Below are positions 26,120 through 34,885 of a DNA stretch of 36,282 bases, piece after piece (within the stretch, counting starts at the first letter, position 1; each line of letters opens with the position of its first letter). The DNA is from Planctomycetota bacterium (GTDB lineage: Bacteria > Planctomycetota > UBA11346), in NCBI GenBank assembly GCA_028280785.1, contig JANQLF010000153.1:1-36282 (forward strand). The letters are read 5' to 3'. The position numbers and the translations under genes are program-made. The notes under the pieces were generated by a model. It did not search any database and was not told the DNA's origin. It saw only the letters and a list, made by a program, of their open reading frames with translations.

Positions 26120-27073
26120 ATGGAATTTAATACGAGTCGATTACATATAATTTCCGGACGAAGTCATCGTTTGCGTAATGCCTATGTTGATAAAGTGCTC
26201 GATACATGGGATGGTGAAATTGAACGCTTTTATGAGCCTTCGCATATTCAAGACATTTTAATGGGCGCAGATACGCCTTCGTTATTTGGAACGGCGACAC
26301 TTAGTTTGGTTGGTGCCGGTGAGGCGTTTGTAGGTAAACACGCATCAGTCCTCAAACAATATTTGGGTATGCCGACTTCCAGCGGAACAGTTATTTTACA
26401 TGTCCAGTCGATTCCGCCAAAGGGAGGCGTGCGCCAAGCTGCACAAAAGTCAAAGTGTTTAGATCTTGTTCCTGAGCCAAGTAATAAGCCACGCGACGTG
26501 GAAGCATGGCTGGGGGCGCATTTGGATGACCTGGGGTCCAAAGGTGGTCAAATGATTGCGCGGGCTTTGATACATCATCGCGGTTTAGATATTGATTCCT
26601 TACTCTCTGCTATTGATGTTTTAGCATGTCATGCTGGAGATGAGCCTATTGGTATTCAGGATGTTCATGCAGTCATTGAGGGTCAAGCTGAAGAACCGCT
26701 CTATAAATTGACTGATGCATTCTTTTCTGGCGATAGTCGTAGTGCCATTAATTTATTGCATGCTGGTCGCGGTTTGGAGCCTCAGCCTGTTATTAATTCA
26801 TTAATAAACGAATTACGCAAGTTGCTTTGCGCTTTAGAGTGGACGGGTGGTGACGATATCGCCTATCACGCTGGTTTGCGTTACCAAATTAAGGACTTTG
26901 CTGCTAAGGCTATACGAAAACGTGCCTTAGGTCTAGGCAAGCGCTGTCTTACCAGGCTTTTAAATGGTATTCATATAGCTCAGCGAGACCTTCGACGTAC
27001 TGGTACTAATCCGGTAGTCGTTTTGGAAACACTGATTTTAAACGCAAGTCGAGTCATACGCTCTCAGTCATAA
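26120..27073 (+). CDS. holA: DNA polymerase III delta subunit-like protein
   Basis: 317 residues, the usual HolA size. The N-terminal half follows the delta-subunit pattern: short strand LHIISGR, helix, then IQDILMGADTPSLFGTATLSLVGAGEAF, equivalent to 'l...a.t.slFg.rrlv.v....f'. Then come VILHVQSIPPKGG and a P-rich linker, and DVEAWLGAHLDDLGSKGGQMIARALIHHRGLDIDSLLSAID, equivalent to the helical middle domain. The C-terminal collar helices include DAFFSGDSRSAINLLHAG. Delta opens the beta clamp within the clamp loader. Motifs are diffuse in this family, so the call rests on overall pattern and length. It lies 27 bp after lptB. Confidence 0.7.
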   Translation: MEFNTSRLHIISGRSHRLRNAYVDKVLDTWDGEIERFYEPSHIQDILMGADTPSLFGTATLSLVGAGEAFVGKHASVLKQYLGMPTSSGTVILHVQSIPPKGGVRQAAQKSKCLDLVPEPSNKPRDVEAWLGAHLDDLGSKGGQMIARALIHHRGLDIDSLLSAIDVLACHAGDEPIGIQDVHAVIEGQAEEPLYKLTDAFFSGDSRSAINLLHAGRGLEPQPVINSLINELRKLLCALEWTGGDDIAYHAGLRYQIKDFAAKAIRKRALGLGKRCLTRLLNGIHIAQRDLRRTGTNPVVVLETLILNASRVIRSQS

Positions 27074-27154
27074 ATACGTAGCCCGCATGGATCCGAAATG
27101 TGATGGACTACCCTGTGAGCGCGTTCGAAAAATTGAATAGTTTGAGGCGATTGT

Positions 27155-28459
27155 ATGGACATTTTTTTCTGTGATGTGTGCTGTGCTCGGGTGACGGGCA
27201 ACCATTTGAGTAGAGGCCATGGTGTACGCAATGCAGATGTCATTATTTGTGGATCTTGCTTAGAGAAGGGCCACGGCGCCGAATTATTGGTTGAAGCAAA
27301 TGTTGCTGAGGCAGCAGTTGGTGCAGCACCTCGTTTAGCTGGAGCAGCTGCGTTAGATGAGCCACGAGATCGTGCCTCAACTATGAAAAATTTGGAACCA
27401 ATTGAAGGTGCTCCCGATAATAATGATGAAATTTTGGATTTGCACGATGAATCGGCCTTAGAATCAGAAGAAGGTGATTTTGAACAGACATTGCTAGCAA
27501 ATGAAGAAGCTGCGCAAGATGAAGTTGCAGATGTTGAAGAAACAGCCGAGCCTGAATTAGTGGCGGATGTAGAAGATGTTGTCAGTGATCAATTAGAGGT
27601 GGTCGACCTTGATAACGTTAATCTCGATAATCCCGAAGATAATAATAATGAAGAAGATGATTCAGCAGTAGATGAGTTGGAAGCCGCTGCGGCAGTAGTC
27701 GATGTTGAATCAGATGATCAAAAACCAATAAGTGCTGAAGATGCAGTTGATGATTTGGATGACAGTGGTTCCTATCCAGTTCAAGAATCTAATCGCTTAG
27801 ACGATGCTGATGAAAGTCAGCATACCGATTCGTATAGTGCTGATGAATTAGCGGCAATTAAACGCCTGGCTGAAAAAGAAAAAACCAAAGCTGATAGTGG
27901 TATAGTTGCAGCACCAAGTGGAAAAAGTAGTGGTCGTAGAAAATCGAGTACGAGTTCGCGTCGTAGCACTGCTCAATCAGGACGTTCTGCATCTTCGAGA
28001 AAGTCGGCGCGTAAACCTTCGAGCAAATCTTCACGCAAAACAAGTACACGGTCTAAGGCAAAGAAAGAGCCAATGCCGCTGCCGTTAATGATTAGTTTCA
28101 TTACTATTCCGCTTTTAATTGTTATCTTTATCATAATTGCATCGACTACCGGTGGCGATAGTGGCCGTAAAGAGCAAAAATATGAACTTAATGTGACCGG
28201 CTTAAATGCTAAAGTTGATCACGTTTATCGCGATGCGCAAAAGGCATATCAAAAAGAAGAGCTCAATGATTTGTATGCTGCACAGAAGAAAATTCGTGAA
28301 GCCATGCAAATGAAGAATGAAGTGGTTGAGCGTTTGGAAAAAGCTGGTTACACGGATGGTCAAATGGACAAATCATTGCGTAAATTCAGAAAATTGATGC
28401 AACTTGAGCGTGCTGTGCGCGATAAAATCGAGGAAGTTAAATCCCGCCAAGGCCTTTAA
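27155..28459 (+). CDS. Zinc-ribbon, acidic/basic-linker, single-TM protein with coiled-coil C-terminus
   Basis: 434 residues, function unknown. The N-terminal ribbon has Cys6/Cys9(Cys10) and Cys32/Cys35, probably zinc-binding. Residues ~80-240 are very acidic and low-complexity (runs of D, E, V, A). Residues ~255-305 are extremely Ser/Arg/Lys-rich and highly basic. A single membrane helix (about 309-329) follows, then a ~100-residue charged helical part (335-434) rich in K, E and R. The basic stretch before the helix predicts N-in/C-out topology. The order ribbon, charged linker, TM, extracytoplasmic part matches that of the 1283-residue protein at 4219-8070. GAGGCG precedes the ATG. The stop is 1 nt before the rsmB start, so the two are co-transcribed. 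Confidence 0.65.
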   Translation: MDIFFCDVCCARVTGNHLSRGHGVRNADVIICGSCLEKGHGAELLVEANVAEAAVGAAPRLAGAAALDEPRDRASTMKNLEPIEGAPDNNDEILDLHDESALESEEGDFEQTLLANEEAAQDEVADVEETAEPELVADVEDVVSDQLEVVDLDNVNLDNPEDNNNEEDDSAVDELEAAAAVVDVESDDQKPISAEDAVDDLDDSGSYPVQESNRLDDADESQHTDSYSADELAAIKRLAEKEKTKADSGIVAAPSGKSSGRRKSSTSSRRSTAQSGRSASSRKSARKPSSKSSRKTSTRSKAKKEPMPLPLMISFITIPLLIVIFIIIASTTGGDSGRKEQKYELNVTGLNAKVDHVYRDAQKAYQKEELNDLYAAQKKIREAMQMKNEVVERLEKAGYTDGQMDKSLRKFRKLMQLERAVRDKIEEVKSRQGL

Positions 28460-28460
28460 T

Positions 28461-29663
28461 ATGGCATCTGTGGATGCTCGCTCTATTGCGTTGCAGTGCT
28501 TAAGTAAATATCGTAAAAATTCAGAATTATTTATTGCTGATGAATTGCAGCATTATGATGCACCAGCGCAAGACATGGCGTTGGCGCGTGAATTAGCACT
28601 TGGCGTTGTGCGATTTCAGCGTTTGTATGAATATGTGGTCAAGCAATTTTTGAAACAAAAAAGCAATCAGCAATTGTTGTTAGACGTGCTGTCGATTGCT
28701 GCGCATCAAATTTTTATGCTAGACGGTATTCCAGCACATGCTGTTGGAGATTCGAGTGTAGATTTAGTAAAGCAGTATGGACATCCTGAATGGGCCGGTG
28801 TGGTTAATGCAGTTGTCCACAAGCTCTTGAGTCTTCGCCTTGAGCAGGCAAAAAAGCCAGCACTTCGAGAACGAGATTTACCTAAGCAAGCCGCGATACA
28901 GTTTAGTTTTTCGGATTTATTCGTTAAGCACATCCAGCGTGATTTTCCAAAGCAATGGAAAAAAATATTATCAGCCTTGAATCAGGTGGTGCCTGTATGT
29001 ACGCGCTTAAAGGATGCACAGATAAATCTTGATGAGGTTAATGGAATAATAAAACGCGATGGTGCTTGGGTATGGTGGGAGCGTGTTCAAGATACATTGC
29101 GAATTGTTAACCAAGGTGCGGCCGTCATTCAAGATCGTAGTCAGGGTTATGTGGCGGAACTGGCGAACATTAAAAAAAATGACCGCGTCCTTGATATTTG
29201 TGCTGCGCCTGGTGGTAAGACGCAGTTGGCAATTGAGAGTGGGGGAACTGTTTTTTCATCGGATCTAAGTGTGAAAAAGACAAAGAAATTATCAGTTTTA
29301 AATGAAGGTCGAGTCTTCGCTCAAGATGCTTGCCAGCCAGCAGTGCAAGCTGACTTTGATTGTGTCATTGTGGACGCACCTTGTTCCAATTCTGGTGTTT
29401 TCGCAAGGCGACCTGAAGCACGTTGGCGCTACCATTATTCAGAATTAAATCAGCTAGAAGAATTGCAAAAAAATATTATCAAAGAGTCGTCGCAATTAGT
29501 AGGAGATGGTGGTCGTTTGGTTTATGCCACCTGCAGTATTAATAGTGATGAGAATATGAAGATCTGTGAAACTTTGAGTAACTGGAATGTAGAACAGGTT
29601 CATTTGGCTAAACCAGACCAATGGCAAGCAGGTGGATTTGTGGCGGTTTTGCATCGCAAATAG
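28461..29663 (+). CDS. rsmB: 16S rRNA (cytosine-967-C5)-methyltransferase RsmB
   Basis: 400 residues from the ATG at 28461, one base after the upstream stop and behind AAGG. The frame is open further upstream (28404), but that lies within the previous gene. The N-terminal ~130 residues are a NusB-like helical RNA-binding domain (ARELALGVVRFQRLYEYVV, IPAHAVGDSSVDLVKQYG). The methyltransferase part has RVLDICAAPGGKTQLA (242-257), VIVDAPCSNSGVFARRPEARW with Cys308, and LVYATCSI with catalytic Cys358. The N-terminal NusB domain distinguishes RsmB from other NSUN enzymes. It methylates C967 of 16S rRNA (E. coli numbering). Confidence 0.92.
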   Translation: MASVDARSIALQCLSKYRKNSELFIADELQHYDAPAQDMALARELALGVVRFQRLYEYVVKQFLKQKSNQQLLLDVLSIAAHQIFMLDGIPAHAVGDSSVDLVKQYGHPEWAGVVNAVVHKLLSLRLEQAKKPALRERDLPKQAAIQFSFSDLFVKHIQRDFPKQWKKILSALNQVVPVCTRLKDAQINLDEVNGIIKRDGAWVWWERVQDTLRIVNQGAAVIQDRSQGYVAELANIKKNDRVLDICAAPGGKTQLAIESGGTVFSSDLSVKKTKKLSVLNEGRVFAQDACQPAVQADFDCVIVDAPCSNSGVFARRPEARWRYHYSELNQLEELQKNIIKESSQLVGDGGRLVYATCSINSDENMKICETLSNWNVEQVHLAKPDQWQAGGFVAVLHRK

Positions 29664-29713
29664 ACTAGCGTCATGCGTGATTATCTTCATATTTATGATG
29701 AAAGGAATTGCTC

Positions 29714-29905
29714 ATGGAACAGCGAGTGATGATCTTGGAAATAGAGTCGAAGCCAGAGCAGGCTGGTAAAATATATGCCAGTGCAGCTGATGCCGAGGCA
29801 AAATTAAATGAAGCAATTGGACAAGGTTGGCGAATTAAATCTGTGCATGCTGCAGCCTCGCATGCATCAGCAGCAGTAAGTATTGTCGTCTTAGAGCGTG
29901 ACTAA
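29714..29905 (+). CDS. Small DUF4177-like protein
   Basis: 63 residues from the ATG at 29714, preceded by AAAGGA at 7-nt spacing. The pattern is an N-terminal strand, a helix AEAKLNEAIGQGWRIKSV, an Ala/Ser-rich turn and a final strand VSIVVLERD. This resembles the short DUF4177 family ('lne.g.eGWelvsv......ylvlkr'). Function unknown. Its last 8 bases overlap the dus start, so it is translated in the same unit. The good ribosome site and coding-like sequence make it real despite its size. Confidence 0.6.
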   Translation: MEQRVMILEIESKPEQAGKIYASAADAEAKLNEAIGQGWRIKSVHAAASHASAAVSIVVLERD

Positions 29906-30896
29906 ATTAAAACCGATTACTCTAAGCGGCTCTGACCCCAAGAAATCATTGCTCATTGAAAACCCATTATTTCTCGCGCCAATGGAAGGGGTGACGGATC
30001 CAAGTTTTCGCCAATTGGTTGCTGCTCGTGGCGGGGTTGGCGTCCTATGCACAGAATTTATTCGCATTTCTCAAGGACATATACCGTTAAAAGTTTTGCG
30101 ACGTGAATTAGGAACATGGCAAGAGCCTTGTCCAATTGCTGTGCAATTTATGGCACCGAGTACGGATTATTTAGCGGAATCGGTTGCCTTAGTTGAACAG
30201 ACGCGGGCACAATACGTGGATTTAAATTTTGGTTGTCCAGTGAAGCGTGTGTTTAATAAATGTGCTGGCTCAGCTCTATTGGATTTTCCTGATCGAATGT
30301 TTGACATTGTGAAATGTGCGGTTGAAGCTACTGGACTACCTGTTACGGCAAAAATACGCGCCGGTGTTAATGATACGCATTTACTGAAAGATGTTATTCA
30401 TGCAGTTCACAGTGCTGGTGCAGCCTTGCTCGCTATGCATGGACGATTGCGCAGTGAGTCTTATGCAATGGATGCGCATTGGGAGTGGTTGGCAGAAGCT
30501 CAAGAATATTTATTGAGTTTTGAGAAGCCTATCCCGTTTATTGCCAATGGAGGCATAGATACCTGTGACGATGTTGATGCCGTTGTTAAGCAAACGAAAT
30601 GTGATGGCGTAATGATTGGCAGGGGAGCCATTGCTGATCCATTTATTTTTCGTCATTACATGTGTAGTGAACCTGCTACGCGTGAAGAAGTTTGTGCATT
30701 TATTGTTGAGTATTGGCAAGCGATTAATCAGGGTTCACAAAAGAAATCAGGGCTTGGTCGAATTAAGCAGTTGTTGAAATACTCAGTAGGCAATCTTTTG
30801 TTTGATAATGAAGATCAGCGTCAGCAATTAATGCGCGCTCGAGATATAGAAACCATATGGGCGTATATTTCTGGGTGGACTGCAATTCCCGCCTAA
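29898..30896 (+). CDS. tRNA-dihydrouridine synthase
   Basis: 332 residues from the GTG at 29898; the next in-frame ATG would cut off the conserved APMEGVTD. It is an FMN enzyme reducing uridines in tRNA. Seen: FLAPMEGVTDPSFRQL (25-40), VDLNFGCPVKRVFNKCAGSALL (107-128) with the proton-donor Cys122, MHGRLRSESY (usually HGRT...Y), FIANGGIDTCDDV and GVMIGRGAIADPFIF. The family is certain; which of DusA/B/C-type specificity applies is not. The start overlaps the small upstream gene by 8 bp. The stop overlaps the convergent maf gene by 4 bp. Confidence 0.9.
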   Translation: MTKLKPITLSGSDPKKSLLIENPLFLAPMEGVTDPSFRQLVAARGGVGVLCTEFIRISQGHIPLKVLRRELGTWQEPCPIAVQFMAPSTDYLAESVALVEQTRAQYVDLNFGCPVKRVFNKCAGSALLDFPDRMFDIVKCAVEATGLPVTAKIRAGVNDTHLLKDVIHAVHSAGAALLAMHGRLRSESYAMDAHWEWLAEAQEYLLSFEKPIPFIANGGIDTCDDVDAVVKQTKCDGVMIGRGAIADPFIFRHYMCSEPATREEVCAFIVEYWQAINQGSQKKSGLGRIKQLLKYSVGNLLFDNEDQRQQLMRARDIETIWAYISGWTAIPA

Positions 30897-31480
30897 GGGA
30901 GTTTTACGCCAAGTTGGCGCAGTATCTTGCAGACAAATAATAGTGGCAACCCGGTAATGGCTGAATGGTCATCAGAGTCAATGCGATCGAATAGACTAAT
31001 GCCAGCTGCTTCTAATTTGTAGGAACCTGCACAGTTGAGTGGTTGATCATGTTGTACGTAGCGCGTGATGGCTTCAGCATTCAGTGCATGCATGTACAGC
31101 GTAGTATTGTCAACATGTTCGAAACTTTGGCCTTGATGTAAAATCGTGACTGCGGTGATTAAGCGGTGCGTCTTGCCAGCCATCTTGCTGAGTTGTTCAA
31201 TCGCTCGTTCAGCGCTGCCTGGTTTGCCAAGTATCTGCTCATCAAGATGTGCGAGCTGATCACTGCCAATGACTATGGCATCAGGGTGTTCTTGAGCGAT
31301 GCTTTGGGCTTTTGCTCTGCCCAGTTGCTTGGCGAGTTCTGCTGGATCAGGATCTGTCGCAAGGATCTCTGATTTGAGCTTTTCTTCATCCATTTCAGGA
31401 GCCATGCAGCTAAATTGGAGCCCGAGACGCTCTAATAGCTGTTTTCGGTAGGGAGAAGTGCTGGCAAGGATGATGTCCAT
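30893..31480 (-). CDS. Maf-family nucleotide pyrophosphatase (YceF-like)
   Basis: 195 residues. Maf proteins hydrolyse non-canonical or modified nucleoside triphosphates to monophosphates. Seen: IILASTSPYRKQLLERLG (3-20), KAQSIAQ, IVIGSDQLAHLDEQILGKP (69-87, with the catalytic Asp in GSDQ), KMAGKTHRLITAV, and AGSYKLEAAGISLFDRIDSDDHSAITGLPL. The GSDQ...LGKP and AGS(Y/F)K..G..LF.RI forms are those of the 7-methyl-GTP pyrophosphatase YceF branch, not the dTTP/UTP YhdE branch. Single gene on the minus strand between plus-strand genes. Divergent from folE2 with a 191-bp gap. Confidence 0.87.
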   Translation of the reverse strand: MDIILASTSPYRKQLLERLGLQFSCMAPEMDEEKLKSEILATDPDPAELAKQLGRAKAQSIAQEHPDAIVIGSDQLAHLDEQILGKPGSAERAIEQLSKMAGKTHRLITAVTILHQGQSFEHVDNTTLYMHALNAEAITRYVQHDQPLNCAGSYKLEAAGISLFDRIDSDDHSAITGLPLLFVCKILRQLGVKLP

Positions 31481-31671
31481 AGCTTTGGTAAGACTGCTAG
31501 TTTATGGGTTTCCACAAGGGCAACTACATAGTTAGTAAATTTATTTTCTTGGTAACTGCTGAATTGCTGATTAGATAGGACTTCACGGTGCCAGTATTGT
31601 ATGCGCACCATCGTGCTTTCTTATGCCAAACATGGCCAACAGCAGCCCTAGTATCTGCGTAAGGGTGAAAT
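31481..31671. other. maf-folE2 divergent intergenic region
   Basis: 191 bp. It must hold promoters for maf (-) and folE2 (+). A weak candidate for folE2 is TTGGTA (31550-31555), 17 bp, TAGATA (31573-31578). No convincing operator, riboswitch or terminator was seen. Confidence 0.25.
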
Positions 31672-32631
31672 ATGGACCATCCAATAACCTTAGATCCAAG
31701 AGTAGAAGGCAGCGGCATGCCAGATGTCGCTAGTAACGACGGTAGCCAACTCCGTGGTCGTTTAGATCGCGTGGGCATGAACCATATTGAGGTTCCTGTC
31801 CTCGTTGCACAGGCGGATGGTAGTACCATGACGGTCCCAGCCCGTGCTGATGCTTATGTCAATCTTGAGGATCCAGACGCTAAAGGCATACACATGTCGC
31901 GTCTGTTCATTGCACTGCAGGAAAGTCTTGCATCGCAGCCATTAAGCCCAGCGCTATTCAAAGAATGTCTCGAGCGATTTGTAGAATCGCATGCTGATTT
32001 GAGCAAGCAAAGTGAATTGACTGTGCACTACGAGCACATGTTGCAACGCAAAGCGTTGATCAGCGATAACAAGGCTTGGCGTAGTTATCCATGCTCACTG
32101 CGCGCTATCTATGATGAAGGTGCGATTAAATACTTACTCAAAGTGCGTATCGTCTATTCGAGTACCTGTCCGTGTTCGGCGGCACTTGCACGCCAATTAA
32201 TTCAAGAGGCATTTCGCAAGCAATTTGGTGATAATGATCAAATTTCGACTGAACAAATGGATGCGTGGTTGGCGACAGAGGAAGCCATTTGTGCAACACC
32301 TCATAGTCAACGTAGTTTTGCAGACATAGAATTAGTATTTGATGATTGTGAATCATTTCCAATTGAGGTTTTGGTGGATGGTGCTGAGTCTGTCTTGCAA
32401 ACCGCTGTTCAAGCCGCTGTGAAGCGCGAAGACGAACAGGAGTTCGCGCGTTTAAATGGACAGAATCTGATGTTCTGTGAGGATGCTGCCCGTCGTTTGC
32501 GCCATTGGTTAGAAGCGCAATCGGATGTCGCTGATTATCGCATCAAGGTGTCGCACGTTGAGAGCCTGCATCCACACGATGCTGTTAGTATCGTGGTGAA
32601 GGGTATTGCCGGGGGCCTAAACCCTGAATAG
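31672..32631 (+). CDS. folE2: GTP cyclohydrolase FolE2 (type IB)
   Basis: 319 residues with AAGGGTGAA in front of the ATG. It makes 7,8-dihydroneopterin triphosphate from GTP, the first step of tetrahydrofolate synthesis. Seen: GMPDV (15-19), VGMNHIEVPV, KGIHMSRLF (71-79), YSSTCPCSAALAR (162-174), TPHSQRSFA (209-217), and VSHVESLHPHDAV near the C-terminus. The HMSRL, CPCS and TPHSQRS motifs separate it clearly from the zinc-dependent FolE. Type IB enzymes accept several metals and are often induced by zinc shortage; no Zur-like palindrome was recognised upstream. A small coiled-coil gene follows 24 bp downstream. Confidence 0.93.
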   Translation: MDHPITLDPRVEGSGMPDVASNDGSQLRGRLDRVGMNHIEVPVLVAQADGSTMTVPARADAYVNLEDPDAKGIHMSRLFIALQESLASQPLSPALFKECLERFVESHADLSKQSELTVHYEHMLQRKALISDNKAWRSYPCSLRAIYDEGAIKYLLKVRIVYSSTCPCSAALARQLIQEAFRKQFGDNDQISTEQMDAWLATEEAICATPHSQRSFADIELVFDDCESFPIEVLVDGAESVLQTAVQAAVKREDEQEFARLNGQNLMFCEDAARRLRHWLEAQSDVADYRIKVSHVESLHPHDAVSIVVKGIAGGLNPE

Positions 32632-32634
32632 AAT

Positions 32635-32647
32635 CTCCTATTAGGAG
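32635..32647 (+). promoter_or_regulatory. Small hairpin covering the ribosome-binding site of the coiled-coil gene
   Basis: CTCCT (32635-32639), ATT, AGGAG (32643-32647) can pair as a 5-bp stem. The right arm is the Shine-Dalgarno of the gene starting at 32656 (8 nt spacing), so folding would hide it. The loop is only 3 nt and the stem short, so the effect may be modest. It lies 4 nt after the folE2 stop, where ribosomes finishing folE2 could open it. Confidence 0.35.
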
Positions 32648-32655
32648 CCCTACTT

Positions 32656-32982
32656 ATGCCATTACCTCCAATTCAAGTTGCCTTAACTGACGGTGAGAAG
32701 ATTGAGGTGCTCAAGCGCTTTCAGCAGCAATACCAAGAAGAATTGGAAGAAATCGAAGGCAAACTTACCGAAATCATGCGCGGAGTCGCTGAGGCTGATT
32801 TCCTGCAGCAGTATTTGGGTGAGCAACCTGAGGTATTGAAGTTAAAGGGTGATGGAGCGGAATATCAGAAACTTGAAGAGCGTCGTCAGCACATTGGCGC
32901 TATTCTCGAGCGATTGGCTGCGACTATACCGCAGCAGGCTGATGTAGCGCCAAAGGCCCCATCGCAAATGCGCCGTTATTAA
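32656..32982 (+). CDS. Small coiled-coil protein, unknown function
   Basis: 108 residues with TAGGAG at proper distance. It is mostly helical and charged: EKIEVLKRFQQQYQEELEEIEGKLTEIMRG (about 14-43) and YQKLEERRQHIGAILERLAATI (about 70-91) form two heptad-like helices. Pro-rich ends flank them. No signal peptide, membrane segment or catalytic motif. It follows folE2 by 24 bp and is probably co-transcribed. I do not recognise a family. Confidence 0.55.
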   Translation: MPLPPIQVALTDGEKIEVLKRFQQQYQEELEEIEGKLTEIMRGVAEADFLQQYLGEQPEVLKLKGDGAEYQKLEERRQHIGAILERLAATIPQQADVAPKAPSQMRRY

Positions 32983-33102
32983 GCGCTTAGGGCTATACGC
33001 CAGCTCGATGCAGCCATCTCCCTACTAGTACTTGCTTTATAAAGACACGGCCTAGTCTACGCGACCTTTCACACAAGCCGCCTAGAATATGAGGGTTGCA
33101 CA

Positions 33103-33264
33103 ATGACTATGCACAACAGTTTCAAGGGAAGTGGTGGCCTTGCAAAACATCGCAATGTTTTGACTCGTGCTGAGCGCATCGAGCGTCTCAAGGCAGAAGG
33201 CCGTTGGGATGAATCAAAAGGCATCACCAACTTACCAAAAGTTAGAAACATCAAACTTAACTAA
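33103..33264 (+). CDS. Small basic protein (PVC-type family)
   Basis: 53 residues. ATG at 33103 with GAGGG 7 nt upstream. The sequence, MTMHNSFKG... HRNVLTRAERIERLKAEGRW ... LPKVRNIKLN, fits a family of ~50-55-residue basic proteins ('small basic protein', TIGR04137 as I recall) found in Planctomycetes, Verrucomicrobia and Chlamydiae. Its shared elements are 'MSxHxSLK', 'R.VLtR.ERIe.L...Gkw' and 'GLPKVr'. The conserved basic character has led to speculation about RNA or ribosome association; the function is not established. Codon use is biased like that of gapA next door, which suggests high expression. It is the best single taxonomic marker in the window. Confidence 0.8.
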   Translation: MTMHNSFKGSGGLAKHRNVLTRAERIERLKAEGRWDESKGITNLPKVRNIKLN

Positions 33265-33278
33265 TTATTTATAATTAG
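33261..33278 (+). repeat. Perfect AT-rich inverted repeat at the end of the small basic protein gene
   Basis: Arms CTAATTAT (33261-33268) and ATAATTAG (33271-33278) with a 2-nt centre. It includes the stop codon of the small basic protein. No T-run follows, so it is not a standard terminator; a 3'-end hairpin or protein-binding palindrome is possible. Confidence 0.4.
33270..33275 (+). promoter_or_regulatory. Candidate gapA promoter -10 box
   Basis: A perfect TATAAT lies just past the small basic protein stop. Transcription would start near 33281-33283, directly before the leader inverted repeats. No good -35 hexamer occurs 16-18 bp upstream, and the box sits inside an AT-rich inverted repeat, so this is tentative. 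Confidence 0.35.
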
Positions 33279-33283
33279 ACAAA

Positions 33284-34401
<1,118 letters not shown>

Positions 34402-34419
34402 GGCTAACTAAATCATCAG

Positions 34420-34447
34420 ACCCGGGTCATTTGACCCGGGTTTTTTT
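34420..34447 (+). terminator. Rho-independent terminator after gapA
   Basis: ACCCGGGTC (34420-34428), ATTT loop, GACCCGGGT (34433-34441): a perfect 9-bp GC-rich stem followed by TTTTTTT (34441-34447). It lies 18 bp after the gapA stop and is the clearest terminator in the window. Confidence 0.93.
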
Positions 34448-34486
34448 GTGAATTGTTATCTGTGTACTCTGTGGTAATCCATAAGT

Positions 34487-34882
34487 ATGCTAAGACACCA
34501 GATCCGCGTTCGCTATGCAGAGACCGATCAAATGGGTGTTGCACATCACGCGTCCTACGTGCCGTGGTTGGAAGAAGCGCGTATCGATGGCATGCGCCAA
34601 TTAGGCCTCAGTTATAAAGCCTTGGAGGAGCGTGGTATCGGCATGCCAGTTGTTGATATTCACGTGCAATATAAACGCAAATTAGGTTTTGATGACGTCG
34701 TTGACCTTGAGACCACCATTGAAATTAGCGGTCAAAGCCGGGTGCTTTTTCACACGACGCTTAAAAAGGAAAGCCAAATTTGTGCCATGGCAACGGTAAC
34801 CGTTGCCACGGTAAATAATCAAGGGGTGCCAACGCGTATTCCTGAGGATGTTGCCGATTTTTTAGCAAAGGCGGCGCAGTAA
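34487..34882 (+). CDS. YbgC-like acyl-CoA thioesterase
   Basis: 131 residues, a single hotdog domain. VRYAETDQMGVAHHASYVPWLEEAR (8-32) is the 4-hydroxybenzoyl-CoA thioesterase signature; Asp14 is the expected catalytic residue and the following HHASY the usual H-N/A-Y stretch. The remainder (VDIHVQYKRKLGFDDVVDLETTI, SRVLFHTTL) follows the fold. Such proteins hydrolyse acyl-CoAs, and YbgC is often near Tol-Pal genes, but here its neighbours are gapA and dnaG. It begins 40 bp after the terminator and ends 3 bp before dnaG, so the two are probably one unit. Confidence 0.85.
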   Translation: MLRHQIRVRYAETDQMGVAHHASYVPWLEEARIDGMRQLGLSYKALEERGIGMPVVDIHVQYKRKLGFDDVVDLETTIEISGQSRVLFHTTLKKESQICAMATVTVATVNNQGVPTRIPEDVADFLAKAAQ

Positions 34883-34885
34883 ATT

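Noticed and set aside
28404..28460. Earlier start for rsmB
   Set aside because: The added residues lie inside the upstream coding region; the ATG at 28461 begins a normal NusB-like domain behind AAGG.
31481..31671. Zur box or riboswitch in front of folE2
   Set aside because: Considered because folE2 is often zinc-regulated, but no AT-rich palindrome of the Zur type or structured aptamer was recognised.
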